Positions 26,043 through 33,886 of a DNA stretch of 64,000 bases are shown here, in pieces (the first letter of the stretch is position 1; every line of letters begins with the position of its first letter). The translations under genes were made by a program, and so were the position numbers. The DNA comes from Spirosoma sp. KCTC 42546 (GTDB taxonomy: Bacteria > Bacteroidota > Bacteroidia > Cytophagales > Spirosomataceae). The stretch is taken from NCBI RefSeq assembly GCF_006965485.1, contig NZ_CP041360.1:4444501-4508500 (forward strand). The letters run 5' to 3'. Below the pieces are notes generated by a model. The model made no database searches, had not been told where the DNA came from, and saw nothing but the letters and a program-made list of their open reading frames with translations.

Positions 26043-27155
26043 TTAAATAAGGGAGAGTAGCTTAATCAGATAATTGTCATCCCAGCCTGCCAGTTTGCGT
26101 CGGCTCTTGAGGCTCTCTTTGTCATCTATTCGATGCAACAGCTGAAGGGCCATCTTGCGAATCGTGGCGAAATTTTCCGCCCCATTGCCCACCCGGATTC
26201 GCTGTTGATCTTCATGGAAGACCATGTCCAGACACCAGTGTAACCGCTCCGGCGGCCCGGTGATTCTCGATGCCCCAATGATGGCGAACGGCCGAGTTGA
26301 AATGGGCAGCAGGTAGGACCAAATCACTTAGATAATAACGAGTCTGATGATTGATAAGGCCGTTGATTTCCCGGCTAACTTCGATCATAATCACACTTTG
26401 ACATGATGGCCAATCCTGTAGATCATCATACAAGCTCAGGTTACTCTCCACAGAGCAACGACGTGTTTCGATGCGGCCACTACCAAAATCAATATCCTCA
26501 TCAACAGGAAGTTGCAATTTATTTTGTTGCATTCTCTGGGTTACTTGCTCATAAAGTAGCCCCTGATTTTTTTTCAACGCCAGCAGATAATGTCCTTTCT
26601 TTTCCACGATTAATTCCGCATTGCTTTGTTCACAAGCGATGGCATCAATGCTCACGAAGGTGTTACGCAAGTCGAGTGTCTTGAGTAAGTCAGGAATGGC
26701 CGTCTGGAGCTGCTTTTGGAAGCAACTTTCTCCTGGCCCAGTACCAGGCGGTGTTCACCTGCCCAGGCACTGACCATACACAAGCCTGATTTTTTCTTAC
26801 CCGCTTTAGCGGTGGCCCGCAGGACTTTACTATCCACAGTAAGTTGGTTCATCATCGGCTCAAGGGTAGTCATAATCTGTTTTGACCAGCGGTATAAACA
26901 CGCTGACAAGGCCTTCTTATCCAAAAATTTGAGTACTCGATTGAACGTATCATGCTATGGAATGCCATTGGGTAGACTCAGGAATGTGCGCAGGAAGGTT
27001 TCTTTTTGGCGGCCATAGAGGGCGATTTCTTCACAATAATCGGCTCCGCAGATAACAGCTAACAAGCTGATTACTAATATATCAAGCAACAAATGACGTT
27101 TACGGCGGTTCAATCGGAAGTCCGGTACGTCGGCAAAGAAAGTAGGCCATTCCAT
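26043..27155 (-). mobile_element. Decayed ISAs1-family (H-repeat type) insertion sequence
   Basis: Minus-strand fragments in order give an ISAs1-type DDE transposase: FFADVPDFRLNRRKRH and GADYCEEIALYGRQKETFLRTFL, then PNGIP, a TAG stop at 26955-26957 and HDTFNRVLKFL. LVLGQEKVASKSS is followed by a frameshift near 26720. RNTFVSIDAIACEQ and the catalytic-region HWGIEN come next, with a second frameshift near 26260, and then LHWCLDMVFHED, GNGAENFATIRKMAL and AGWDDNYLIKLL. One nonsense and two frameshift lesions make it inactive. I could not define terminal inverted repeats or a target duplication. Confidence 0.85.
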
Positions 27156-27468
27156 ACCACAAAGATCGGTATGACAGCGAAAACCTCTATTTTAATGCGT
27201 TTAACCTGATAATTTAAGAGTATGCGTGCGGCTTCCCAATTTTTCATCGCATTTTAATAAGATCACCTAATTTCCAGAAAATAGTCAGTTTACTAGTTAG
27301 AAGAGACAATCATTTATTAAGAACCTGTCATATTAGAGAAATAAGGCAGAAAACAAAAAGAGAGCGTACGACCATTGGCATGAATAGCCCTGACCGTACG
27401 CTTCGAACGAATACCTAAATACGTTAATCTCCTACGTTAATTTCGCTTACTCGAAAAAGGTATCTACT
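27156..27468. other. 313-base gap between IS remnant and ABC operon
   Basis: Apart from the terminator at 27345-27402, I see no gene. The 5' half of the broken transporter gene is not recognisable here, which suggests that DNA was lost with the insertion. Confidence 0.5.
27345..27402 (-). terminator. Terminator of the GntR/ABC operon
   Basis: On the minus strand AGCGTACG (from 27402) pairs with CGTACGCT (to 27363) and is followed by CTCTTTTTGTTTT. It lies about 67 bases after the last gene of the operon. Confidence 0.75.
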
Positions 27469-28155
27469 CTATTTCAGCCACTTCATAGCTTGTCCGCGCA
27501 GATATATTTCAGCTTGTGGCGACAGCTCCTTATTAAATGCATTGATCTGCGTATTATTGAGCTGCACACCACTCGAATCGTGCGCAATAGTATGTAAGGA
27601 TTGATAATGATCAGGCCCAAGCTCAGCAAAACTATTGTTACGCACAGTTAAGTCAAACAAATTTAAAACGTCCAGTTTATTCGTTCGCAAACGACTGTTC
27701 TGGATTGATATAGCTAGTTTCTCCGATTTGAACTTCCGCACGGTAAGTCGCCCGTTGGTAATGTATAAACTTTGCAGATCGGGTAGCCGAAGCACCATAC
27801 CCGGAGGTAGTTCAGATCCAATATCATTGTGGGGGTTACGGACATTTCCATCATAATTCATTAAAAATGAGATAAACAGCGTATCATTATGAAGCCGGGC
27901 ACGGTATGAGTTGGCCATCGATGGGAGTAGTGATACCTGAGTTGTATCGGTACTAGGCTCAACTATGATTTCGGCTACAGGAGCAGCCTCAATACGAATA
28001 TGCTTTGCTGTTGGTAATGCCCGATGCTCAAATTCCTGATACGGATTTGTCCAGTCAATTTTGTCATATTGCTGCTTAAGCAATACATCAGTAGCGACCA
28101 TTCCTGTCAGTGCCATAACAGCAACAATAGCCAGAAGAATATAGCTTGTTTTCAT
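27469..28155 (-). CDS. Membrane-anchored protein with GIN/DUF2807-like beta repeats, function unknown
   Basis: This is a 228-residue protein with one N-terminal membrane helix or uncleaved signal (about 5-26) and an extracytoplasmic domain. Short repeated beta turns (LQSLYITNGRLTVRKF, LAISIQNSRLRTNKL, LFDLTVRNNSF at about 130-180) recall the head GIN domain of putative adhesins. The assignment is by pattern only. It is the last gene of the operon, and its start overlaps the stop of the GntR gene by one base, so it is translated with it. Confidence 0.55.
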   Translation of the reverse strand: MKTSYILLAIVAVMALTGMVATDVLLKQQYDKIDWTNPYQEFEHRALPTAKHIRIEAAPVAEIIVEPSTDTTQVSLLPSMANSYRARLHNDTLFISFLMNYDGNVRNPHNDIGSELPPGMVLRLPDLQSLYITNGRLTVRKFKSEKLAISIQNSRLRTNKLDVLNLFDLTVRNNSFAELGPDHYQSLHTIAHDSSGVQLNNTQINAFNKELSPQAEIYLRGQAMKWLK

Positions 28156-28529
28156 TATACGTTCGTTGTCGTGTTTATATATTCCTCGTATCGTGTTTCG
28201 ATTTCGCGCAGGTCAATACCTAGTAAGGTCAAATTTTTAAAAAACAGGGGCAGGTCATTCTGCAAAAACTGCTCGCGCCGAAACGTGAGAATTTTGTCAG
28301 TAGCATCCTCGGATGAGAAATAGCCCATGCCTCGCTTGCTGGTAATAATACCCTGTTGGCTTAGAAACTCGTACGTTCGCATAACCGTGTTGGGGTTCAC
28401 TTCCAGTTCGGCTGCCAGTTCACGTACCGATGGAATCTTCTCTCCTACTGGCCAGCGGCTCAGTAAAATCTGCTCACTGACGTAGTCTGCGATTTGCAGA
28501 TAGATGGCTTGTTTATCTCGAAAATCCAT
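28155..28529 (-). CDS. GntR-family regulator, short YtrA type
   Basis: This is a 124-residue protein with a GntR winged helix (about 8-76: IYLQIADYVSEQI, GEKIPSVRELAAELEVNPNTVMR, split here by segment, and GMGYFSS). It has only a short C-terminal helix and no effector domain. That size is typical of YtrA-type regulators, which control ABC transporter operons and usually their own. It lies between the permease and the GIN-like gene. The 22-bp palindrome upstream of the operon (30254-30275) is its likely operator. Confidence 0.85.
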   Translation of the reverse strand: MDFRDKQAIYLQIADYVSEQILLSRWPVGEKIPSVRELAAELEVNPNTVMRTYEFLSQQGIITSKRGMGYFSSEDATDKILTFRREQFLQNDLPLFFKNLTLLGIDLREIETRYEEYINTTTNV

Positions 28530-28531
28530 CG

Positions 28532-29368
28532 CTATACCTCCCGCTCTTTAAGTCGAACATAGGCGGTTATGTACAATAAAACGATAACCAGACTTCCCAA
28601 TACATACCGTAACTGATTACTCATCGGCTGCGGGAGTTTGACCTTGCGATATGCGTATTGGTTTAGGGGAGACTCAACAATAGCTTCTGCAAAAGGGGTA
28701 GCACTTCGTATAGTTCCAGAACCAGTCAGATTATGCAGTAGACTATTATTCCCCATCCAGCCAATAATAATCAGCGTAAAGGCTACTACCACAACCAGAG
28801 GGACTGTGTATCGTCGGAGAAGTAATGAAAAAGCCATTGAAAACGGATGCAACAAGGCAGTATAGACCCATAATTCTGTTGGTACATCACGCAGGTTTTT
28901 TCCGTCAAAAAAAGGATTAATTTTTAATAAGCCTCCCTGCCGGTTGATCATGGCAAGTTGTTCTGGCGTCCAATGACGATTGTTTACAAACGAAACACCT
29001 ATTTTATCCAATACGCAAAACAGCGATACATAAATGACAACAAATCCTACTCCTGAAACTAACCAGACAAGCGTTACCTTCTCAAGTTGTGAAGCAGGCA
29101 GCATCAGATAGTTTATGGCCTTTTCTCTCTGATTAAGAACCGTTGTTTGCTGCACGGTAAAAATGTACCAGCACGGCCAGCCTAAAACAAAAAATAGTAT
29201 CGAACGAATATTATTCACCTCTACAGGAGAGCTCTGGTAAATAATTACACCTAGCACAAATAAAGCACCTATCAATAATCCAAGGTTTGCCAATAGTTGC
29301 CCCCGGCTATCAATTAGGTATTTGCGCAACAACCGCCCAAAGCGAGTAATCGAAACTATCTGGTTCAT
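28532..29368 (-). CDS. ABC transporter permease
   Basis: This is a 278-residue protein with about six hydrophobic segments (for example at about 25-45, 57-75, 103-125, 170-190, 195-215 and 255-272) and charged linkers. This is an ABC-2-like permease layout. It starts four bases inside the end of the ATPase gene (ATGA overlap), so the two are coupled. The substrate is unknown; YtrA-type systems are often linked to envelope stress or peptide antibiotics. Confidence 0.7.
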   Translation of the reverse strand: MNQIVSITRFGRLLRKYLIDSRGQLLANLGLLIGALFVLGVIIYQSSPVEVNNIRSILFFVLGWPCWYIFTVQQTTVLNQREKAINYLMLPASQLEKVTLVWLVSGVGFVVIYVSLFCVLDKIGVSFVNNRHWTPEQLAMINRQGGLLKINPFFDGKNLRDVPTELWVYTALLHPFSMAFSLLLRRYTVPLVVVVAFTLIIIGWMGNNSLLHNLTGSGTIRSATPFAEAIVESPLNQYAYRKVKLPQPMSNQLRYVLGSLVIVLLYITAYVRLKEREV

Positions 29369-30237
29369 AGTGTTGCGTAGGTCGAGGTGGATGAAAACAA
29401 TTGCTTAATTCGCGAAGGTTCTGCCTGTACAGTGTTAAAAAGCCGTTCTAAATCAAGGCGACTCGATTCGCCCATTGGGTTTTCGGCTACAACTGCATAC
29501 CCACCTACGGCTCGTTCTGAATAAAGAGTTGCTTTGTTGGTATCCAGTTCAGGGACCATGCCAAACCACAGCTTCGACGTAATTTCCTCAACACTAGCCT
29601 GCAAGGCCACTGTCATATGGGAGCGTGACCGCTCAGCCAGAATAACGATTGGATCTATTAGCGCTTCCAGATCCCGCACCTGATGCGTTGAAATCACTAC
29701 TGTCCGTCGATCATCAATCGCTCCGGCCACTAACCGCCTGAACTGGCCCTTTGAGGGAATATCGAGGCCATTGGTTGGTTCGTCCATGAGCAATACAGCC
29801 GTATTGGTAGCCAGCCCAAAGCCAATTAAAACTTTCTTTTTCTGCCCGTATGATAGTTCATGTATTTTTTGGCTATCGGCTAACCCAAATTCCCGAAGAT
29901 AGCCAGCCATTTGCGCCGGGTCGAACCGCGGGTAAAATGGGGCATTTGACTCAATAAACTGTTTAATGCGTACTGGCGGCATATAAAATTCCTCTGGCAC
30001 CAGAAACAGGTCTTCCAGAAATGCTGTCTGGCGGTCGCCAGGCGTATAATCACCTACCCGAATACTGCCCCTTTTCGGATATAGTAAACCCGCTATCAAT
30101 CGAAACAGAGTGGACTTCCCGGCCCCGTTTGGACCCAATAACCCATAAATTGAACCTGCGGATAAGGTCAAGTCCAACCCTTCATACAGCGGCTTCCCAC
30201 GTTGGTAGCCAAAGGACACATTGCATAGCTCAATCAT
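29365..30237 (-). CDS. ABC transporter ATP-binding protein
   Basis: This is a 290-residue ATPase. Walker A is GPNGAGKST (about 35-43), the signature is LSYGQKKKVL (about 124-133), Walker B is VLLMDEP (about 146-152), followed by TNGLD and an H-loop STHQ. It is the first gene of a four-gene operon (ATPase, permease, GntR, GIN-like protein). Confidence 0.9.
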   Translation of the reverse strand: MIELCNVSFGYQRGKPLYEGLDLTLSAGSIYGLLGPNGAGKSTLFRLIAGLLYPKRGSIRVGDYTPGDRQTAFLEDLFLVPEEFYMPPVRIKQFIESNAPFYPRFDPAQMAGYLREFGLADSQKIHELSYGQKKKVLIGFGLATNTAVLLMDEPTNGLDIPSKGQFRRLVAGAIDDRRTVVISTHQVRDLEALIDPIVILAERSRSHMTVALQASVEEITSKLWFGMVPELDTNKATLYSERAVGGYAVVAENPMGESSRLDLERLFNTVQAEPSRIKQLFSSTSTYATL

Positions 30238-30253
30238 ACTCGCCAGACGATTA

Positions 30254-30275
30254 GTGTATTAGTTAAATAGTACAC
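30254..30275 (-). promoter_or_regulatory. 22-bp palindromic GntR/YtrA operator
   Basis: Outer halves GTGTA and TACAC, with inner TAG/CTA-like steps, make a near-perfect 22-bp inverted repeat 17 bases upstream of the ABC ATPase start. The form GTGTAnTA...TAnTACAC is the pattern bound by YtrA-type regulators, one of which is encoded in the operon. Autoregulation by repression is the likely outcome. Confidence 0.75.
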
Positions 30276-30326
30276 TGCAATAGTAAGCACGATTGGTGTT
30301 ACATGTCAAGTAGTTAAGAATTTTTA

Positions 30327-30388
30327 ATTTTTAATGTAGAAAAAAGGGTTCCTTTGAAAAGAGGAGACCTTTTTTCTACATTAAAAAT
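30327..30388. terminator. Perfect 21-bp hairpin with T-runs
   Basis: The arms at 30327-30347 and 30368-30388 are perfectly complementary over 21 bases, around a 20-base loop. The arms contain AATGTAG and A6/T6 runs. It lies directly downstream of the decayed minus-strand gene at 30392-30551 and so fits as that gene's terminator, though it also resembles the intergenic palindromes. Confidence 0.6.
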
Positions 30389-30391
30389 TAT

Positions 30392-30551
30392 CTATCTGTT
30401 TATCAGTTTTTTAGCATCTTTTTTTCATCATTTTAGCATCATGTTTCAAGTCTTTTGCAGCATCCGCTTCCATGTGATCTCCTTCTATTTTAGCTTCCTT
30501 CTTTGGCTTATCCTCAGCAAACGAAGCACTAGATATTGAAAGCTGACTCAC
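30392..30551 (-). pseudogene. Remnant of a small secreted Lys/Asp/Ala-rich protein
   Basis: The minus strand encodes the end of a signal peptide, SISSASFAEDKPKKEAK, then EGDHMEADAAKDLKHDAK and MMKK. A run of seven A shifts the frame into an early stop. With six A the reading continues KDAKKLINR and then TAG, keeping the DAK periodicity. No good start codon precedes it. It is either a decayed gene or a homopolymer sequencing error plus a missing 5' end. Confidence 0.4.
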
Positions 30552-30700
30552 TGGTACTCGTCCAATTTAGATTCTATTTTGGCAAAGCACTAGTGAGTTG
30601 AGAGGTTAGTATACAGTCAGTTGCAAAAGCATACGTTCAGAACAAACGTTTCGGTTTGCAGTTGAACTAATTGACATATACGTCTTAAAGTCGACACGCT

Positions 30701-30892
30701 ATGAAAATGAAGCTCGTATTAAAACTACTCACAGTCTCTTTACTAATTGGTGGTCTACTTGCCTGCAATTCGACCGACAAATCGACCAGTCAGTCACCAA
30801 CCGATACGTCGGCCAGCGTGACCAAATCAGATACGGTAATAAATACTGAGTCTGTTATGGAACACCCTAATCCACCAAAACCGGCTAAGTAG
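30701..30892 (+). CDS. Small lipoprotein
   Basis: This is a 63-residue protein. The basic start MKMKLVLK, a hydrophobic stretch and the lipobox LLAC (Cys22) predict a lipoprotein. The mature part is about 40 residues, rich in Ser, Thr and Asp, ending HPNPPKPAK. No domain is recognisable; such short tails are common in Bacteroidota. It stands alone between the ABC operon and the molybdenum hydroxylase operon and is followed by a bidirectional terminator. Confidence 0.6.
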   Translation: MKMKLVLKLLTVSLLIGGLLACNSTDKSTSQSPTDTSASVTKSDTVINTESVMEHPNPPKPAK

Positions 30893-30952
30893 TCAGAAAG
30901 GCTTACGTTGGTACCGACAAGCAGATACTAGTATGCCACTTATCTGACCAAA

Positions 30953-30997
30953 ACGCAGAAAGCCGGAATTGATCTACTCAGCTCCGGCTTTCTGCGT
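30953..30997. terminator. Bidirectional terminator
   Basis: ACGCAGAAAGCCGGA (30953-30967) and TCCGGCTTTCTGCGT (30983-30997) form a perfect 15-bp stem. It serves the lipoprotein gene on the plus strand and the molybdenum hydroxylase operon on the minus strand. Confidence 0.85.
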
Positions 30998-31012
30998 TCT
31001 AGTTAACTATCC

Positions 31013-33265
31013 TTAAATCCGCTTGTCCAGCTCAGGCTTAAAGGGCTGATTGTAAAAACGCTTCCCCTTGTTTTTGTACAGCGCATTGGCCACTGCGCCA
31101 AACACCGGTGGGAAAGGCGGTTCGCCTAAGCCAGTAGGATCGAGGTCATTTTCCACGAAGTGAACCTCAATCTTTTGTGGGGCCTCGTTATGCCGGATGA
31201 GCCGGTAATTATGAAAATTACTTTGATCGGCAGCCCCATTTTTGTGCGTCAGGGCACCGTAGAACGCATTCCCGATTCCGTCGACTACCGCGCCCTGCAC
31301 CATGTTCCGGGCCGCATCGGGATTTACCACAATACCGCAGTCCATCGCACTGAATACGCGTTCTACATACGGTTCCCCATCCCGAGTAACCATGTCGACC
31401 ACGTGGGCTGCGTAGGAGTTATGGCAGAAATAAGCCGCGACGCCACGATTGTATTTCTCGTTACCCGGCTTATTCCAGCCCGACTTGTCGCGTACGAGCG
31501 TGAGTACACTCGCATATCGGTCGGCATCATACTCATTGTTTTTGCCAACGGGAGCCGTCTTTGCCTTTTTTAACAGGTCGAGTCTAAACTCGATGGGGTC
31601 TTTGCCCATAGCCTCGGCCACTTCGTCCAGGAAGGATTGCTCGGCAGCTGCGTTGAAGTTGGAGCGCGGAGCCCGGAAGGCCCCAATGGTGATATTAGAT
31701 GGAATCTCCCAGCCTTCAGCCAGGTAGTTATCCACGGCTCCGGCCGGGAAACGATTGGCATGAATGGCATGTTCCGGTATGCCGCCCCCTTTCACGTGGA
31801 AGGCAATCAGATTCTTGTTGGCATCCAGAGCCGCTCGATACGTAGCCGTGTACATGGGCCGATAGATGCCATAGGTCATGTCATCTTCGCGGGTGTAGAT
31901 CAGTTTGATGGGAGCTTTGGCATGTTTGGAGATCAGAGCCGCTTCATACATATATTGACTATACGCCCGACGACCGAAGCCCCCGCCCATCCGCGTCATC
32001 TGAATCTCAATCTTGTCGGCAGGCAGGTTTAACAGTTTCGACAGCGTGGGTTCGGCCCAACCTGGCGCCTGTAAAGGTCCGGCTACTACCGCTTTTTCAT
32101 CCGTCACATGGGCGAAGAAATTCATCGGCTCCATGGTGTTGTGGGCTAAAAAGGGCGCATTGTAGGTGCGTTCGATGACCTGAGCCGCATTCTTGAAGGC
32201 CGTTTCAGGGTCGCCGTCTTTCCGTAATTGTTGCGCGGGCTTTTTGGCCCATTCCGCCATTTTTTCAAGCTGGGCAGCGGTACTTTCCAACTCACCGGGA
32301 ACCGCCACTTCCCGTTTGCCGCCCCGGCCCATCATGGTATCCTTAGTGTCGCCGATGGGTTCCCATTGCACTTTCAGCTTCTTGCGGGCATTCATGACTT
32401 CCCAGGTGGATTTTCCCACCACAACCAGCAACTCATTGAAGGTACGGGTGTCGAAACCGCCCTGTTCGAAACCATCCGGGTACAGTTTTAGGGTGAACAC
32501 ATCCTTTATACCCGGCATTTTAATGGTTTGCGAGGCATCGAACGATTTAAGTTTCATCCCGAAGCCAGGCGGATGCTGAATCATAGCGATCAACATCCCA
32601 TCTGCCCGATAGTCCAATCCGAAAAGGGGCTTGCCGGTAACTATTTTTTTCCCTTCAACATTCTTCTTGGAATTACGGACAATGGTAAAGTCTTTGGGGG
32701 CTTTCAGCTTCATGCCTTTGGGAACAGCCAACGTAGCAGCTTTACCGGCCATTTCGCCATACTTGGCCGACTTCCCGCTCGCGTGATGCAATACGCCCGC
32801 TTTTGTCGTCACTTCGCCAACGGGCACGCTCCATGTCTGAGCGGCTGCTTCGCACAACATCTGGCGAGCGGCTGCCCCGGCTTCCCGGAGTGGTTTCCAG
32901 TACATGCGAACCGAGTTACTGCCTCCCGTAAACTGGGGACCTAATTTGGCGTTGTCGTGCGGTCCCATTTCAACCACCACGTTTTTCCAGTCGGCATCCA
33001 GTTCTTCGGCCACCATCATCGGCAGCGACGTCATCACGTTCTGCCCAAACTCCGGGTTAGGGCATATGAGTTTGATAATGTTATCGGGGGTAATCTGTAT
33101 ATAACCGTTCAGTTGCGCCCATTGCTCGGGTACATTCAGCGCCTGTAGTTTATCGGCCGCTTTCGCGTTGGATAGCCAGCTCACACTGAGTAGCATGCCA
33201 CCACCTGACAGCAGCGAAGCCTTTAAGAAAGAACGCCTGGTAACGGATGTTTTATTTGTAGTCAT
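31013..33265 (-). CDS. Molybdopterin-binding subunit of a xanthine-dehydrogenase-family hydroxylase (IorB-like), Tat-exported
   Basis: This protein has 750 residues. The twin-arginine signal VTRRSFLKASLLSGGG (about 8-23) directs export of the folded cofactor protein. The aldehyde-oxidase/xanthine-dehydrogenase Mo domain includes MGGGFGRRAYSQY and the C-terminal GEPPFPPVFGAVANAL, with the catalytic Glu. This arrangement matches the isoquinoline 1-oxidoreductase beta-subunit type, which lacks a FAD subunit and works with a small 2Fe-2S subunit in the periplasm. The substrate (N-heterocycle or aldehyde) is not readable. It is encoded after the 2Fe-2S subunit and xdhC. A second IorB-like gene starts at 63081. 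Confidence 0.88.
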   Translation of the reverse strand: MTTNKTSVTRRSFLKASLLSGGGMLLSVSWLSNAKAADKLQALNVPEQWAQLNGYIQITPDNIIKLICPNPEFGQNVMTSLPMMVAEELDADWKNVVVEMGPHDNAKLGPQFTGGSNSVRMYWKPLREAGAAARQMLCEAAAQTWSVPVGEVTTKAGVLHHASGKSAKYGEMAGKAATLAVPKGMKLKAPKDFTIVRNSKKNVEGKKIVTGKPLFGLDYRADGMLIAMIQHPPGFGMKLKSFDASQTIKMPGIKDVFTLKLYPDGFEQGGFDTRTFNELLVVVGKSTWEVMNARKKLKVQWEPIGDTKDTMMGRGGKREVAVPGELESTAAQLEKMAEWAKKPAQQLRKDGDPETAFKNAAQVIERTYNAPFLAHNTMEPMNFFAHVTDEKAVVAGPLQAPGWAEPTLSKLLNLPADKIEIQMTRMGGGFGRRAYSQYMYEAALISKHAKAPIKLIYTREDDMTYGIYRPMYTATYRAALDANKNLIAFHVKGGGIPEHAIHANRFPAGAVDNYLAEGWEIPSNITIGAFRAPRSNFNAAAEQSFLDEVAEAMGKDPIEFRLDLLKKAKTAPVGKNNEYDADRYASVLTLVRDKSGWNKPGNEKYNRGVAAYFCHNSYAAHVVDMVTRDGEPYVERVFSAMDCGIVVNPDAARNMVQGAVVDGIGNAFYGALTHKNGAADQSNFHNYRLIRHNEAPQKIEVHFVENDLDPTGLGEPPFPPVFGAVANALYKNKGKRFYNQPFKPELDKRI

Positions 33266-33274
33266 GTCATTAAG

Positions 33275-33371
33275 GGATATGAATAATGGATCGCACGGGC
33301 GGCCGCGGATGCATAATGTAAAATGGATAATGGCTGATAATCATTGTGCATTATCCATCATGCATTAGGCA
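33275..33371. repeat. AATAATGG-word palindrome with the shared GC-rich core
   Basis: GAATAATGGATCG and GCATAATGTAAAATGG face CATTATCCATCATGC and GGCATTATT. CGCACGGGCGGCC (33292-33304) is identical to the core at 6617-6629 and runs on into CGCGG, making a NotI-type GCGGCCGC. It separates the two hydroxylase subunit genes. Confidence 0.75.
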
Positions 33372-33827
33372 TTATTTTTTAGATGCTGATTTGATAGCCT
33401 CTTTGATGCGTAAATACGTTCCACACCGGCAGATGTTGCCACTCATGGCCGCATCGATGTCGGCATCGGTGGGCTTTGGGTTAGTCTTCAATAACGAAGC
33501 CGCGCTCATCATTTGCCCCGACTGGCAATAGCCACATTGAGCCACATCGTGTTCCAGCCACGCTTTTTGCACCGGATGGTCGCCATTCGCCGACAGCCCT
33601 TCGATGGTGGTAATGGCTTCTTTCCCTACAGCCGAAACGGGTAGTTGGCAAGAACGTACTGCTGTTCCGTTTAAATGAACCGTGCAGGCTCCGCACTGGG
33701 CAATGCCGCAGCCGTATTTGGTGCCGGGCATATCCAGGTGATCGCGTAGCACCCAAAGCATGGGCGTGGCTGGATCGACGTCCAGCTGCCTGATTTTACC
33801 GTTGATTTTTAAGCTATATTTTGCCAC
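33372..33827 (-). CDS. 2Fe-2S subunit of molybdenum hydroxylase (IorA-like)
   Basis: This protein has 151 residues. The plant-type ferredoxin cluster [16 protein letters not shown] (about 39-54) and the C-terminal four-helix cluster CGYCQSGQ (about 98-105) and GNICRCGTY (about 129-137) give two 2Fe-2S sites. It carries electrons from the Mo centre to an external acceptor. It is close in sequence to the subunit encoded at 61869-62351. It lies between xdhC and the Mo subunit in a three-gene operon. Confidence 0.92.
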   Translation of the reverse strand: MAKYSLKINGKIRQLDVDPATPMLWVLRDHLDMPGTKYGCGIAQCGACTVHLNGTAVRSCQLPVSAVGKEAITTIEGLSANGDHPVQKAWLEHDVAQCGYCQSGQMMSAASLLKTNPKPTDADIDAAMSGNICRCGTYLRIKEAIKSASKK

Positions 33828-33886
33828 AGTGGTAAGAGATAAAGGGTTTAAATTGAACTAGTATTGGTCGATTCGTACAATCGCGA

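Noticed and set aside
30354..30539. Hydrophobic plus-strand frame of 61 codons
   Set aside because: It is the antisense of the Lys/Asp-rich remnant; the minus-strand reading is more protein-like.
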